A DNA stretch of 8,185 nucleotides from Bacteroidota bacterium. GTDB taxonomy: Bacteria > Bacteroidota > Bacteroidia > Chitinophagales > UBA2359. This document shows positions 1 to 6,323 of the stretch, piece after piece. Location of the stretch: positions 1 to 8,185 of the forward strand of contig JAHDCM010000149.1 of assembly GCA_020629895.1 (NCBI GenBank). The letters run 5' to 3'. Each line of letters starts with the position of its first letter. Within the stretch, counting starts at the first letter, position 1. The position numbers and the translations under genes are program-made. Below the pieces are notes generated by a model. The model had not been told where the DNA came from. It searched no databases and was given only the letters and a program-made list of their open reading frames with translations.

Positions 1-48
1 TAATCAGAATAGAATCAACTTGATGTACAAGTTTTCAAGGAATGATTA

Positions 49-192
49 GAAGATAACTTTACAATTATTTGGATAGATTATTTTTGTGCCTAACGGGGCG
101 GAAAACGTAGGCGATGCAGCGCATCGGCGAGGCTTTCTAACAAAGATAGGTGCAAAAAGAAGCAGCCAAAAATGTAAAGTTATTTAATCTTC
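49..192. other. Long imperfect hairpin element with GC-rich core
   Basis: Several nested arms pair around one centre. Positions 53-63 (ATAACTTTACA) pair with 173-183 (TGTAAAGTTAT) over 11 bases. Positions 68-72 pair with 166-170 (TTTGG/CCAAA). Positions 81-92 (TTTTTGTGCCTA) pair with 147-158 (TAGGTGCAAAAA) over 12 pairs, two of them G-U if read as plus-strand RNA. An apical hairpin pairs 112-117 with 121-126 (CGATGC/GCATCG) across a three-base loop. Outside these, GAAG (49-52) can pair with CTTC (189-192) past a bulge. The core from about 88 to 133 is clearly GC-richer than its flanks. GCCTA (88-92) can also pair with TAGGC (108-112), an alternative fold. It could be a structured RNA, a small non-autonomous mobile element or a dispersed intergenic repeat; I recognise no known family. 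Confidence 0.55.
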
Positions 193-401
193 ATTCCCAA
201 TACCAAAGAAACAAAAAAAACAGCTAACAAGGAAAGATTGTTAATGATGTTTCTACGAATAATTGTTAGTTATGTTATTTGACCCATAAATGTACGGGGA
301 ATACATGGGGTGTGATTATTTAATGTGTTTTTTTATATTGCTTTGTCAGCAGGTTGTCAATGAGTTATTATCTGTAAAGTGGAAAAAGCAGGAGGGGAGG
401 C

Positions 402-453
402 TGTGACCCAATTTATGACTAGCGTCTATAATGCGAGTTGAGTGTAGTGATTT
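402..453 (+). repeat. 52-base direct repeat, copy 1
   Basis: This copy matches 577-628 at 50 of 52 positions; the differences are A415/G590 and G449/A624. It holds the shared core ACTAGCGTCTATAATGCG and is followed at once by a terminator-like hairpin on the plus strand. A TATAAT string sits at 427-432 in this copy and at 602-607 in the other. It resembles a sigma-70 -10 box but not the usual Bacteroidota -7 element, so I do not call it a promoter. The copy is preceded by a purine-rich tract that copy 2 lacks, so the duplication is confined to this block plus the hairpin behind it. Confidence 0.85.
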
Positions 454-454
454 G

Positions 455-505
455 AAGTAGGACGTTATGGTCATCTATTATTTAGATGACCGTCCTACTT
501 TTTAA
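455..505 (+). terminator. Terminator-like hairpin behind repeat copy 1
   Basis: AAGTAGGAC (455-463) pairs with GTCCTACTT (492-500), and GGTCATCT (469-476) pairs with AGATGACC (484-491). Seventeen pairs form in all, with a five-base bulge (464-468) on the left side and a seven-base loop. Five T residues follow directly on the plus strand (through 503), then an A run. The minus-strand reading has no T run after the stem, so the plus strand is the likely direction. The T run is short, so termination may be moderate. Confidence 0.6.
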
Positions 506-576
506 AAAAATAAGGCTAGGTACAGATTGATTTGAAGAGGTTCTGTCAAAAAAAAAATATTTTTTTTTGATTAGGT

Positions 577-628
577 TGTGACCCAATTTGTGACTAGCGT
601 CTATAATGCGAGTTGAGTGTAGTAATTT
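577..628 (+). repeat. 52-base direct repeat, copy 2
   Basis: This is the second copy of the 402-453 sequence, 175 bases downstream in the same orientation, with two substitutions and no gaps. It is preceded by a run of A and then T residues (about 548-568). A terminator-like hairpin follows, as in copy 1. I see no further copy elsewhere in the window. Confidence 0.85.
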
Positions 629-632
629 TTTC

Positions 633-674
633 AGTAGAAAGAACATTTTTTTATGGTCTTTCTACTTTTTTTTT
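633..674 (+). terminator. Intrinsic terminator behind repeat copy 2
   Basis: AGTAGAAAGA (633-642) pairs with TCTTTCTACT (657-666) over ten bases without a gap. After an A/G mismatch three further pairs form (644-646 with 653-655), leaving a T-rich loop. A run of T residues to position 674 and another T-rich stretch to about 682 follow on the plus strand. This is a good plus-strand intrinsic terminator. It shares AGTAG at the base, ATGGTC in the right half and CTACTTTTT at the end with the copy 1 hairpin, but the inner stem pairs differ. Confidence 0.7.
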
Positions 675-689
675 GCTTTTTTATGGGAT

Positions 690-721
690 AAAAAAAAGGC
701 AGCCTTTAAAAAAGACTGCCT
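690..721 (-). terminator. Intrinsic terminator closing the minus-strand genes
   Basis: Read on the minus strand, AGGCAG (721-716) pairs with CTGCCT (702-697). Past one mismatch, four more pairs form (711-714 with 704-707), leaving a three-base loop. A run of T residues follows (positions 697 down to 690). It lies about 42 bases past the stop codon of the 369-residue secreted protein and is the clearest terminator in the window. It marks the likely end of the transcript carrying the minus-strand genes. Confidence 0.85.
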
Positions 722-763
722 CAATAAATAGTTTTGAGTGAATATTTGATCATTTTAATTTGC

Positions 764-1873
764 CTAATCAATCATTTCTGATTCTTTCGATCTTTGTTGT
801 TCCATATACGCTTTCCGTAATTCCATTTCTTTACTTACAGGAAGAATGTAATTTCCTGCTACATTCTGCAAGATAACAAGATCAAGCCCATTATTTTCAT
901 AATTGCGGAAAAAGTAATTTTTATTATTAACAATACGGTTAACTACTAAATAGGACATTCCTTCGTGTGACCAGGGCTTTCCAAAAAAGTTTTTATTAGT
1001 AACACTATACAAGCCCTCTTCATATTCTACACCATTGACTATCAGGCGATCTATTTCTTGGTGATTAAACAATCTGAAATCACGTCCATCATGAAAATGG
1101 ACAAAAGCATTGCTTGATTCGATATACTCATTACGCATATCCATTGGTTGAATATAGCCTTTACCTCTAAAAGTTTTTCCATTATTAAGAATCACCTTCA
1201 TATCATTCCAATTTAGGCTTTCAATGGCATTGTCATGATTAAATAAATCAACTAAATATAAAAAGATACGAGGTTGGCGCGTTTTATAGCGGTTTGTGGC
1301 TTTAGCTGACATCATAAAATAGGGGCGATCTTCCATTAATTCACTAAGGTCAGATAATTTAGTAATAACCTTATAATCAAAGCCATCACGTCCGCCAAGC
1401 ATAATATAATCAGGAACAAAATCGTAGACTTCATTAACAATACGAGAATTGTCATACAGCCTAATTTCCCCTTCTCTTACTTTGCGATAAAGGTCTTTAA
1501 AATTGTCAATCCAATAAAACTCGGTAGAATCAATTCGAGCAGAGATACCTTTTTCGGTTCCCTCTACAATAAGGTGTTCGACCATTGAAAGATTGACCTG
1601 TTTTTTCTTATCGGGATATTCATCATCAATAAATTGATAATAAGGAACATTGCCTTTTGACTCTACATATTTAAAGGTGCCATTAATTAGTAAATCTGTT
1701 TTTAACAACATCACCCCTCGGTGTGTTTGATACTTGATTTTAGGCTTTTTGGTTGGTACGGCTCTAGGCTTGGTGGCACCAGGAATGCCTAAATCATAAT
1801 TGGGGCGACCTGGTTGAGCGAAGGTCATAGAACCCAAGCAAATAAATAAAAGGCTGAGAATAATTCGATACAT
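764..1873 (-). CDS. Secreted protein of unknown function with possible internal duplication
   Basis: This is a 369-residue protein that I do not recognise. It begins with a clear type I signal peptide: a hydrophobic run at residues 4-15, with likely cleavage after Ala19 (TFA, then Gln20). A basic, proline-containing segment follows (about 22-48). The rest appears rich in beta strands and aromatic residues. Two stretches look related: about 55-140 contains LLING and VEHLIVEG, and about 225-328 contains VILNNG and IDRLIVNGVEYE, each running into an aromatic, Asn-rich segment. This suggests two copies of one domain. The C-terminus is charged. No catalytic motif is evident. The product is probably periplasmic or exported. 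It is the last gene of the series: it sits 115 bases behind the DUF4856 lipoprotein gene, with an inverted repeat in that gap, and is followed by a strong terminator. The start is supported by the signal peptide directly behind the first Met. Confidence 0.8.
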   Translation of the reverse strand: MYRIILSLLFICLGSMTFAQPGRPNYDLGIPGATKPRAVPTKKPKIKYQTHRGVMLLKTDLLINGTFKYVESKGNVPYYQFIDDEYPDKKKQVNLSMVEHLIVEGTEKGISARIDSTEFYWIDNFKDLYRKVREGEIRLYDNSRIVNEVYDFVPDYIMLGGRDGFDYKVITKLSDLSELMEDRPYFMMSAKATNRYKTRQPRIFLYLVDLFNHDNAIESLNWNDMKVILNNGKTFRGKGYIQPMDMRNEYIESSNAFVHFHDGRDFRLFNHQEIDRLIVNGVEYEEGLYSVTNKNFFGKPWSHEGMSYLVVNRIVNNKNYFFRNYENNGLDLVILQNVAGNYILPVSKEMELRKAYMEQQRSKESEMID

Positions 1874-1911
1874 GAAATAGTACTTGTGTATAACAGGAAA
1901 CGGGTGAATAA

Positions 1912-1947
1912 GGTAAATTAAACGAGTTAATGAAGTATTAATTTACC
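1912..1947. promoter_or_regulatory. 10-bp inverted repeat upstream of the 369-residue protein gene
   Basis: GGTAAATTAA (1912-1921) and TTAATTTACC (1938-1947) are perfect inverted copies separated by 16 bases. They lie in the 115-base gap between the DUF4856 lipoprotein gene and the secreted-protein gene, 38 bases or more before the latter's start codon. No T run follows on the minus strand, so it is not a standard terminator. It could be an operator for a dimeric regulator or an mRNA leader hairpin. Being AT-rich, it has a real chance of being coincidental. Confidence 0.35.
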
Positions 1948-1988
1948 AAAACGTGGCTAAATTAGTACTTTTTGTTGATATGAACAAC

Positions 1989-3302
1989 CTACCATCCGTC
2001 TATTTGCGCGCTACTAAATTGATATTGTTCTTGAAGAATACTAACTAAAAGATCAAGTTGTTGGCGATATTCGACATTGCTTGCACTACTTGCAGAACTG
2101 CTGACAGGTGATTGACCAACTATATCTAATAAATCATTAAGGTTTGTTTGAAGTCTTGGTTGCGATAAATAACCAATCATACGTAAATAACATAGCATCG
2201 CTGCCCATTGATGCCCAAGTTGTTCTAAGTTTGCATTATTACTTCCAAGCTGTTGCATCTCTAATTGTACTTGCTTGAGGTGGTGAATAACAGTTGCTGC
2301 AATGGCCCCCTCCCAATGATGTAGCAACGAATCACGAAAAAATACGAGGGTATCTTTCTTTGATGAAATAGCAGTTCTACCTTCTAAAAAGGCTTGGAAT
2401 AGCTGGTGGTTAAATCCAGATATACCCAATGATTCATTGACCACATCGCGAGCTGCAAAACTTTGGACAAAGTGGAAATTAAATTCTTGGTCTAATTCGA
2501 TAGCTCCACTATTATTAAAGTCTTGGTAAGGAATGCCTTGTGCAATTTGTGAGCTAGGATAGTCGGCAAGGTTAATAGCGGCACCATAATAGGCGAAACA
2601 GCGATCCCAAGCATGTTCTTGAGGTGTGTAGTTGCTATTTGATACAACTGTCGAACTGCTATAAGATTCGATACTTTCCAAGATATTAACTGCTTCATTA
2701 AATATAACTCCTCCAAGTAATGTTAATGGAATATAAGTACTTAGATTGATTTTATTTTGACTCATATAAACCGCAGGAGTGCCTTGTTTACTAGGTAGTA
2801 AACTATTTGCATAAATGGTATCTAAAGAGGCTATTATAATAGAATCGGCATTATAGAACGAGCTTAGATCATCTTCCAAACTGTTCGCATCTTCATCTAT
2901 ACGAAAGTAGGTTGATTCACTTAGGCTATAAGGTGTAGTCTGTAAACGTATATCTAAAATAGGTGCAGGTTCTTGATAATATTGATATAAGGAGGCTAAA
3001 GTTGTAGAATCAGTAATTACCTGTTGGCCAAATTGCTGAATGTGATCTGTATAATCATATATGAGGGCTTGTTGAACAGTAATGTCGGCATAGGTAACTG
3101 AAGATGTGCCTACTCGATTGAAAAGATAACTTCCAGGAGTATCAAATTCATAAACACATGAACTATCGCTAATAAATGCATCAGGATTGAAATTAAGTGC
3201 TGTTTTATCAATACAGCCTCTTTCGCGTTTGATACATGCAGTGAAGAAAAGAAAACAAAGGAAGATAGATAAAAGGAGGGTAGGAGATAAACGGCTATTC
3301 AT
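1989..3302 (-). CDS. DUF4856-family lipoprotein (imelysin-like)
   Basis: This is a 437-residue protein with a lipoprotein signal peptide: hydrophobic residues 8-20, then TAC with lipidation expected on Cys23. Next comes a short two-cysteine motif (Cys30 to Cys49, with Asp32 and NFNP at 37-40), of a kind often seen at the start of Bacteroidota surface proteins. The remainder fits my memory of DUF4856. It opens with YLFNR...SSVTYADITVQQAL (59-80). It then has HAWDRCFAYYGAA (230-242), where the family usually has His-x-Trp-Asp-x-x-Phe-x-Tyr-Phe-Gly. After that come FLEGRTAIS (305-313) and a helical stretch with ATVIHHLKQ (336-344). DUF4856 proteins resemble imelysin-type lipoproteins; the family's function is not established. 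The start codon overlaps the kinase stop codon by four bases (ATGA), which fixes the start and suggests coupled translation. The gene probably acts at the outer membrane or periplasm. Confidence 0.85.
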   Translation of the reverse strand: MNSRLSPTLLLSIFLCFLFFTACIKRERGCIDKTALNFNPDAFISDSSCVYEFDTPGSYLFNRVGTSSVTYADITVQQALIYDYTDHIQQFGQQVITDSTTLASLYQYYQEPAPILDIRLQTTPYSLSESTYFRIDEDANSLEDDLSSFYNADSIIIASLDTIYANSLLPSKQGTPAVYMSQNKINLSTYIPLTLLGGVIFNEAVNILESIESYSSSTVVSNSNYTPQEHAWDRCFAYYGAAINLADYPSSQIAQGIPYQDFNNSGAIELDQEFNFHFVQSFAARDVVNESLGISGFNHQLFQAFLEGRTAISSKKDTLVFFRDSLLHHWEGAIAATVIHHLKQVQLEMQQLGSNNANLEQLGHQWAAMLCYLRMIGYLSQPRLQTNLNDLLDIVGQSPVSSSASSASNVEYRQQLDLLVSILQEQYQFSSAQIDGW

Positions 3303-4150
3303 TCTTTTTCTTTGGCGATAATATAATCAGCAAGTGCAGCAGTTGGATTACGTAATATGTTCCCCACTAAAATTCCCTTTTTTTGCAGTAACTCAGAAAG
3401 TACCTCTTCAAGGAAATAGGCAACAGAACCTACAAAGTGAACGGGGGTTTGTGGATATTGTTGTATATAGGCTGCAATATGGTTATCAATAAAAGACTCG
3501 AAATGTTGTCGTACCATATTTTTGATAAAAGGATGGTCTTTGTGTTTGACAATAAATGGAGTAAAAGAGGCAAGGTATGATTTTGCTTGTTCTTGTTGAT
3601 ACACTTGGTCGATAACCATATCCTTATCTAATTGATAGGTCATTTGCATATCTGCTTGTAAAGAAATGGGAAGTTTGCGGTATAAAAAGTTGCGAATAAG
3701 ATGAATCCCTAACTTAGAACCACTACCTTCATCTCCTAATATATACCCCAAAGCAGGTGTATATTGAATGATATTATTCCCATCCCAATAACAGGCATTA
3801 GAACCTGTTCCAAGAATCCCAATAATGCCTTTTTGATTTCCTGTTACAGCAAGTACAGCTCCTTTTAAATCGCTATCTACACGTATAGTCGCATTCATAA
3901 AATGCATTTGTAGAACGCTGGCTACGGTAATACAGCGTGATTTTCCATTACAGCCTGCGCCATAAAAATAGAGAGTCTGTACATCATTAGCAATACCATT
4001 TAAACGTTGATTACTAGCGATGATGCGAATCATAGATTCTGGAGACAGAGATACAGGATTTAATCCTTCTGTTTGCCACTCTTCTCGAGAAGAGGAATTT
4101 ACTAGAAGCCAAGTTGTTTTGGTCGAACCACTATCCGCGATAAGTAGCAT
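3299..4150 (-). CDS. BadF/BadG-type ATPase, probable N-acetylglucosamine kinase
   Basis: This is a 283-residue cytoplasmic protein of the sugar kinase/Hsp70/actin fold. The first phosphate-binding loop is DSGSTKT (6-12), directly after the start, so the N-terminus is complete. Further motifs are YGAGC (63-67), the acidic DSDLKGA segment (92-98) where the catalytic base is expected, the second phosphate loop GILGTGSN (111-118), GYILGDEGSGSKLG (135-148), and the adenosine-side GSVAYF (241-246). Length and motif order match the short BadF-type N-acetylglucosamine kinases annotated in many Bacteroidota, which phosphorylate amino sugars with ATP for cell-wall or chitin sugar salvage. The exact sugar cannot be read from sequence; glucosamine or a related sugar is possible. 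The gene follows the acyl-CoA-binding protein gene by 83 bases, with a hairpin in the gap, and overlaps the lipoprotein gene by four bases. Confidence 0.88.
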   Translation of the reverse strand: MLLIADSGSTKTTWLLVNSSSREEWQTEGLNPVSLSPESMIRIIASNQRLNGIANDVQTLYFYGAGCNGKSRCITVASVLQMHFMNATIRVDSDLKGAVLAVTGNQKGIIGILGTGSNACYWDGNNIIQYTPALGYILGDEGSGSKLGIHLIRNFLYRKLPISLQADMQMTYQLDKDMVIDQVYQQEQAKSYLASFTPFIVKHKDHPFIKNMVRQHFESFIDNHIAAYIQQYPQTPVHFVGSVAYFLEEVLSELLQKKGILVGNILRNPTAALADYIIAKEKE

Positions 4151-4201
4151 AGTTGGTAATAAATGGCTGATTAAAAAAGCTTATTAGGTTAGAGGGGAGG
4201 T

Positions 4202-4229
4202 GAGATCGCTGTTATGAGACCACGATCTC
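4202..4229 (-). other. Hairpin between the acyl-CoA-binding protein and kinase genes
   Basis: GAGATCG (4202-4208) and CGATCTC (4223-4229) form a perfect seven-base stem with a 14-base loop. It lies five bases past the acyl-CoA-binding protein stop codon. On the minus strand a C-rich rather than a T-rich sequence follows, so it is a poor intrinsic terminator. It could protect the 3' end of a processed upstream mRNA, or lower expression of the downstream kinase. Confidence 0.4.
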
Positions 4230-4233
4230 TCTT

Positions 4234-4497
4234 TTAGCTTTCTTTAGCTTGCAGTTGATCTATCAAATCAATATACTTTTGGGCAGCAGCATCTTTGTCA
4301 GTACCCTTTAATTTAGTCCAAGCATCATACTTGGCCCGTTTTACCATATCAAACATACCAGGGCGTTTGCCAGATACATCGCCTTGAGTAGCTTGTTTAT
4401 AGAAGCTATACAGTTTCAATAAAACATCATTAGAAGGACGTTTGGTTAACTGTTTTGATTTTTTTACTGCTTCTTCGAGTTGTTCTTGAAGTGACAT
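4234..4497 (-). CDS. Acyl-CoA-binding protein
   Basis: This is an 87-residue protein, matching the usual size of the free-standing four-helix acyl-CoA-binding protein (ACBP) of eukaryotes. The central signature is very clear: LYSFYKQATQGD (29-40) followed by RPGMFD (45-50), AKYDAW (55-60) and LKGT (63-66). The residues known to contact the CoA and acyl chain in animal ACBP are all present at matching places: Tyr30 (Tyr28 in the animal numbering), Tyr33, Lys34 (Lys32), Lys56 (Lys54) and Tyr75 (Tyr73). One change is Tyr57 where the animal protein has Trp55. It should bind long-chain acyl-CoA in the cytoplasm, as a buffer and carrier between synthetase and consuming enzymes. The gene sits 20 bases behind the nucleoside transporter gene and is almost certainly cotranscribed with it. 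ACBP is much commoner in eukaryotes than in bacteria, so ancient transfer is possible, though it is known in several bacterial groups. Confidence 0.95.
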   Translation of the reverse strand: MSLQEQLEEAVKKSKQLTKRPSNDVLLKLYSFYKQATQGDVSGKRPGMFDMVKRAKYDAWTKLKGTDKDAAAQKYIDLIDQLQAKES

Positions 4498-4517
4498 CTG
4501 TTGTTGATTTTTTTAGT

Positions 4518-6323
4518 TTATCCAATAAGCATTCCTGCTATGGTAGCTGTAAGGAAACAAGCAACTGTTCCTCCAATTAAAGCAAGGATGCCATATTCTG
4601 CGAGTACTTTTCGTCTTCCTGGGGCTAAGGTACCTATTCCCCCAATTTGAATACCAATAGAAGCAAAGTTAGAAAATCCACATAAAGCGTAAGTCGCAAT
4701 AAGCAGCGACTTTTCTTCCATCAATATAAATCCATCTTTCATAATACCCATATTGGTATAGGCCACAAACTCATTTATAAGGGTTTTTTGTCCCAAAAGT
4801 TCACCTACATTGGAAATATCTATCATTGGGACACCTATCAACCAAGCTATAGGAGCAAATACAGTTCCAAATATGGAAGCTAAAGTAAATCCTTTATAAC
4901 GACCATTCGATGCTTCCACAACCCACTCATTAATACCAGTGTAATAACCAATGATATCGAATAAAATAGAATCGACCATTGCAATCAGCGCGTAGAAGGC
5001 AAGTAGCATGGCACCTACATTGACTGCTAGTTTCAAGCCCTCGATAGTTCCATTAGAAACCGCATCTAATAAATTGCTTCCCACACTTTGATTAGCAATA
5101 TTTAAGTCTGTGTTTAGACCGTCATAATTTGTTTCAGGAACCAATATCTTCGCTGCTACAATTGCTGCTGGAGCCGACATAATAGATGCCGACAATAAGT
5201 GAGTAGCAAACAGTAGTTGCATTTCTTGATCAGCACCACCTAACATACCAACAAATGCTGCAAATACACCTCCTGCAATGGTAGCCATACCTCCTGTCAT
5301 TAGACACATCATTTCAGAACGGGTCATTTTTTCTAAGTAAGGCTTAACAGTAAGCGGTGCTTCTGTTTGCCCAATAAAAATATTAGCAGCAGCAGCCAAG
5401 CTTTCCGCACCTGATAGTTTCATTAACTTACTCATTATCCATGCAAATCCATAGACTATTTTTTGTAAAATTCCCAAATAGTAAAGTGCAGAGGTTAATG
5501 CTGAAAAGAAGATAACCGTAGGCAATACTTGTACTGCGAAGATATAGCCAAAGGTTTCGTTTACGTTCATTAGATTACCAAAAATAAAGTCGGAACCTAC
5601 TTTGGTAAATTCTAGCACTTTGACAAAGAATCGGGAGATGAATTGAAAGAAATTATAAACAATCTCTACTTTGAGAATGAGAATGGCAAAAACTAACTGT
5701 AATAAGACCCCTTTTATGACAAGTGTCCAGTTAATGGCCCTTTTATTGGTGCTACAAAGAAAGGTGAAAAACAATAAAACCAACATGCCCAATACGCCTC
5801 TGGCATAGCGGTTGTCAAAAAACTTAACAATGGGATTTCGCGTATCAGCATATTTAAATTGGAATTGTTTCCCATCGCCAAGAAGCGTCAAGGTATTATC
5901 TGTAAAATTACTAACCGTTAGTTGTTGGGGTAAAGGAAAGGTTACTTTGGGCTTAGATGATGGCGGTGGCGGGGGAGCCGCTTGTTGCATACTATCGGAT
6001 GCCAGTGAGTCTAAAGGTAAAGGTGGTGGTGGGGGAGGTGGCGGAGGAGGTGGATTTTTTCCAATGGTATCTCCATTAAATACATAAGACAAGGTAATTA
6101 AATTGCCCTTTTGCTGCCATTCGCCAGAGATGCGAATGGTATCTTTGATATACCTGAATCGCTTCCCCATCGAATTATCAGCAAAATACCACGACTCATT
6201 TGTATCGGAATTGGTCCACTGCTTCGTAAGCGATTGTGCTTGTAAAGAATGAGAAGATAGACAAAATAGGAGACCTACAAAAATAAATACTGTGAGATAG
6301 AAAGTGCGATTCAAAAAATGCAT
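4518..6323 (-). CDS. Concentrative nucleoside transporter with extra secreted N-terminal domain
   Basis: This is a 601-residue CNT (NupC-type) permease that takes up nucleosides with Na+ or H+. Residues 1-30 form a signal peptide (hydrophobic 9-22, likely cleavage at LQA/Q). Residues 31-160 form a beta-rich extracytoplasmic domain resembling small lipocalin-like proteins: GEWQQKGNLITL (67-78), then VSNFTDNTLTLLGDG (137-151). An 11-proline run (91-101) and a 5-proline run (117-121) interrupt it. The permease begins with a membrane segment at about 172-190 and continues to the end. CNT hallmarks are GQTEAP (318-323), MSAPAAI (382-388), FGTVFAPIAWLIGVP (485-499) and GFSNFASIGIQIGGIG (549-564). 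These include the Gln-Thr-Glu and Asn/Ser positions that bind nucleoside in characterised members. Typical CNT proteins are about 400 residues, so about 170 are extra. The gene lies 64 bases behind the ceramidase gene and 20 bases before the ACBP gene. A 9-bp stem encloses its start codon. Confidence 0.93.
   Translation of the reverse strand: MHFLNRTFYLTVFIFVGLLFCLSSHSLQAQSLTKQWTNSDTNESWYFADNSMGKRFRYIKDTIRISGEWQQKGNLITLSYVFNGDTIGKNPPPPPPPPPPPLPLDSLASDSMQQAAPPPPPSSKPKVTFPLPQQLTVSNFTDNTLTLLGDGKQFQFKYADTRNPIVKFFDNRYARGVLGMLVLLFFTFLCSTNKRAINWTLVIKGVLLQLVFAILILKVEIVYNFFQFISRFFVKVLEFTKVGSDFIFGNLMNVNETFGYIFAVQVLPTVIFFSALTSALYYLGILQKIVYGFAWIMSKLMKLSGAESLAAAANIFIGQTEAPLTVKPYLEKMTRSEMMCLMTGGMATIAGGVFAAFVGMLGGADQEMQLLFATHLLSASIMSAPAAIVAAKILVPETNYDGLNTDLNIANQSVGSNLLDAVSNGTIEGLKLAVNVGAMLLAFYALIAMVDSILFDIIGYYTGINEWVVEASNGRYKGFTLASIFGTVFAPIAWLIGVPMIDISNVGELLGQKTLINEFVAYTNMGIMKDGFILMEEKSLLIATYALCGFSNFASIGIQIGGIGTLAPGRRKVLAEYGILALIGGTVACFLTATIAGMLIG

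Larger units (their letters stand above)
1..689. other. Non-coding region with structured repeats
   Basis: No open reading frame here has protein-like composition, and none is long enough to support a gene. The stretch is AT-rich with many A and T runs. It holds a long imperfect inverted repeat (49-192), a pair of near-identical 52-base repeats (402-453 and 577-628), and two plus-strand terminator-like hairpins directly behind them. Between about 193 and 401 I see nothing I can name: only AT-rich sequence and a purine-rich run at about 380-400. The region meets the end of the minus-strand gene series, so any plus-strand transcript from it would converge on that series at about 675-690. Confidence 0.7.

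Noticed and set aside
224..269. Inverted pair CTAACAA/TTGTTAG
   Set aside because: Only seven AT-rich bases with a 32-base spacer, expected by chance in sequence of this composition.
576..607. Sigma-70-like promoter (TTGTGA and TATAAT) in repeat copy 2
   Set aside because: The spacer is 20 bases, copy 1 has a weaker upstream hexamer, and Bacteroidota promoters normally use a TAnnTTTG element; kept only as a remark.
402..628. CRISPR array
   Set aside because: Only two copies, 175 bases apart, with no regular spacer length and no cas genes in the window.
1913..1920. TAATTTAC on the minus strand as a Bacteroidota -7 element (also at 8137-8144)
   Set aside because: Only four of the six defined positions match TAnnTTTG, and no -33 element is found at a proper distance.
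2492..2716. Minus-strand open frame inside the DUF4856 gene
   Set aside because: It lies entirely within a well-supported gene in another frame and has no recognisable domain.
5812..6087. Plus-strand open frame with a glycine run
   Set aside because: It is the antisense shadow of the transporter's proline run; low-complexity glycine with no start signal or family resemblance.
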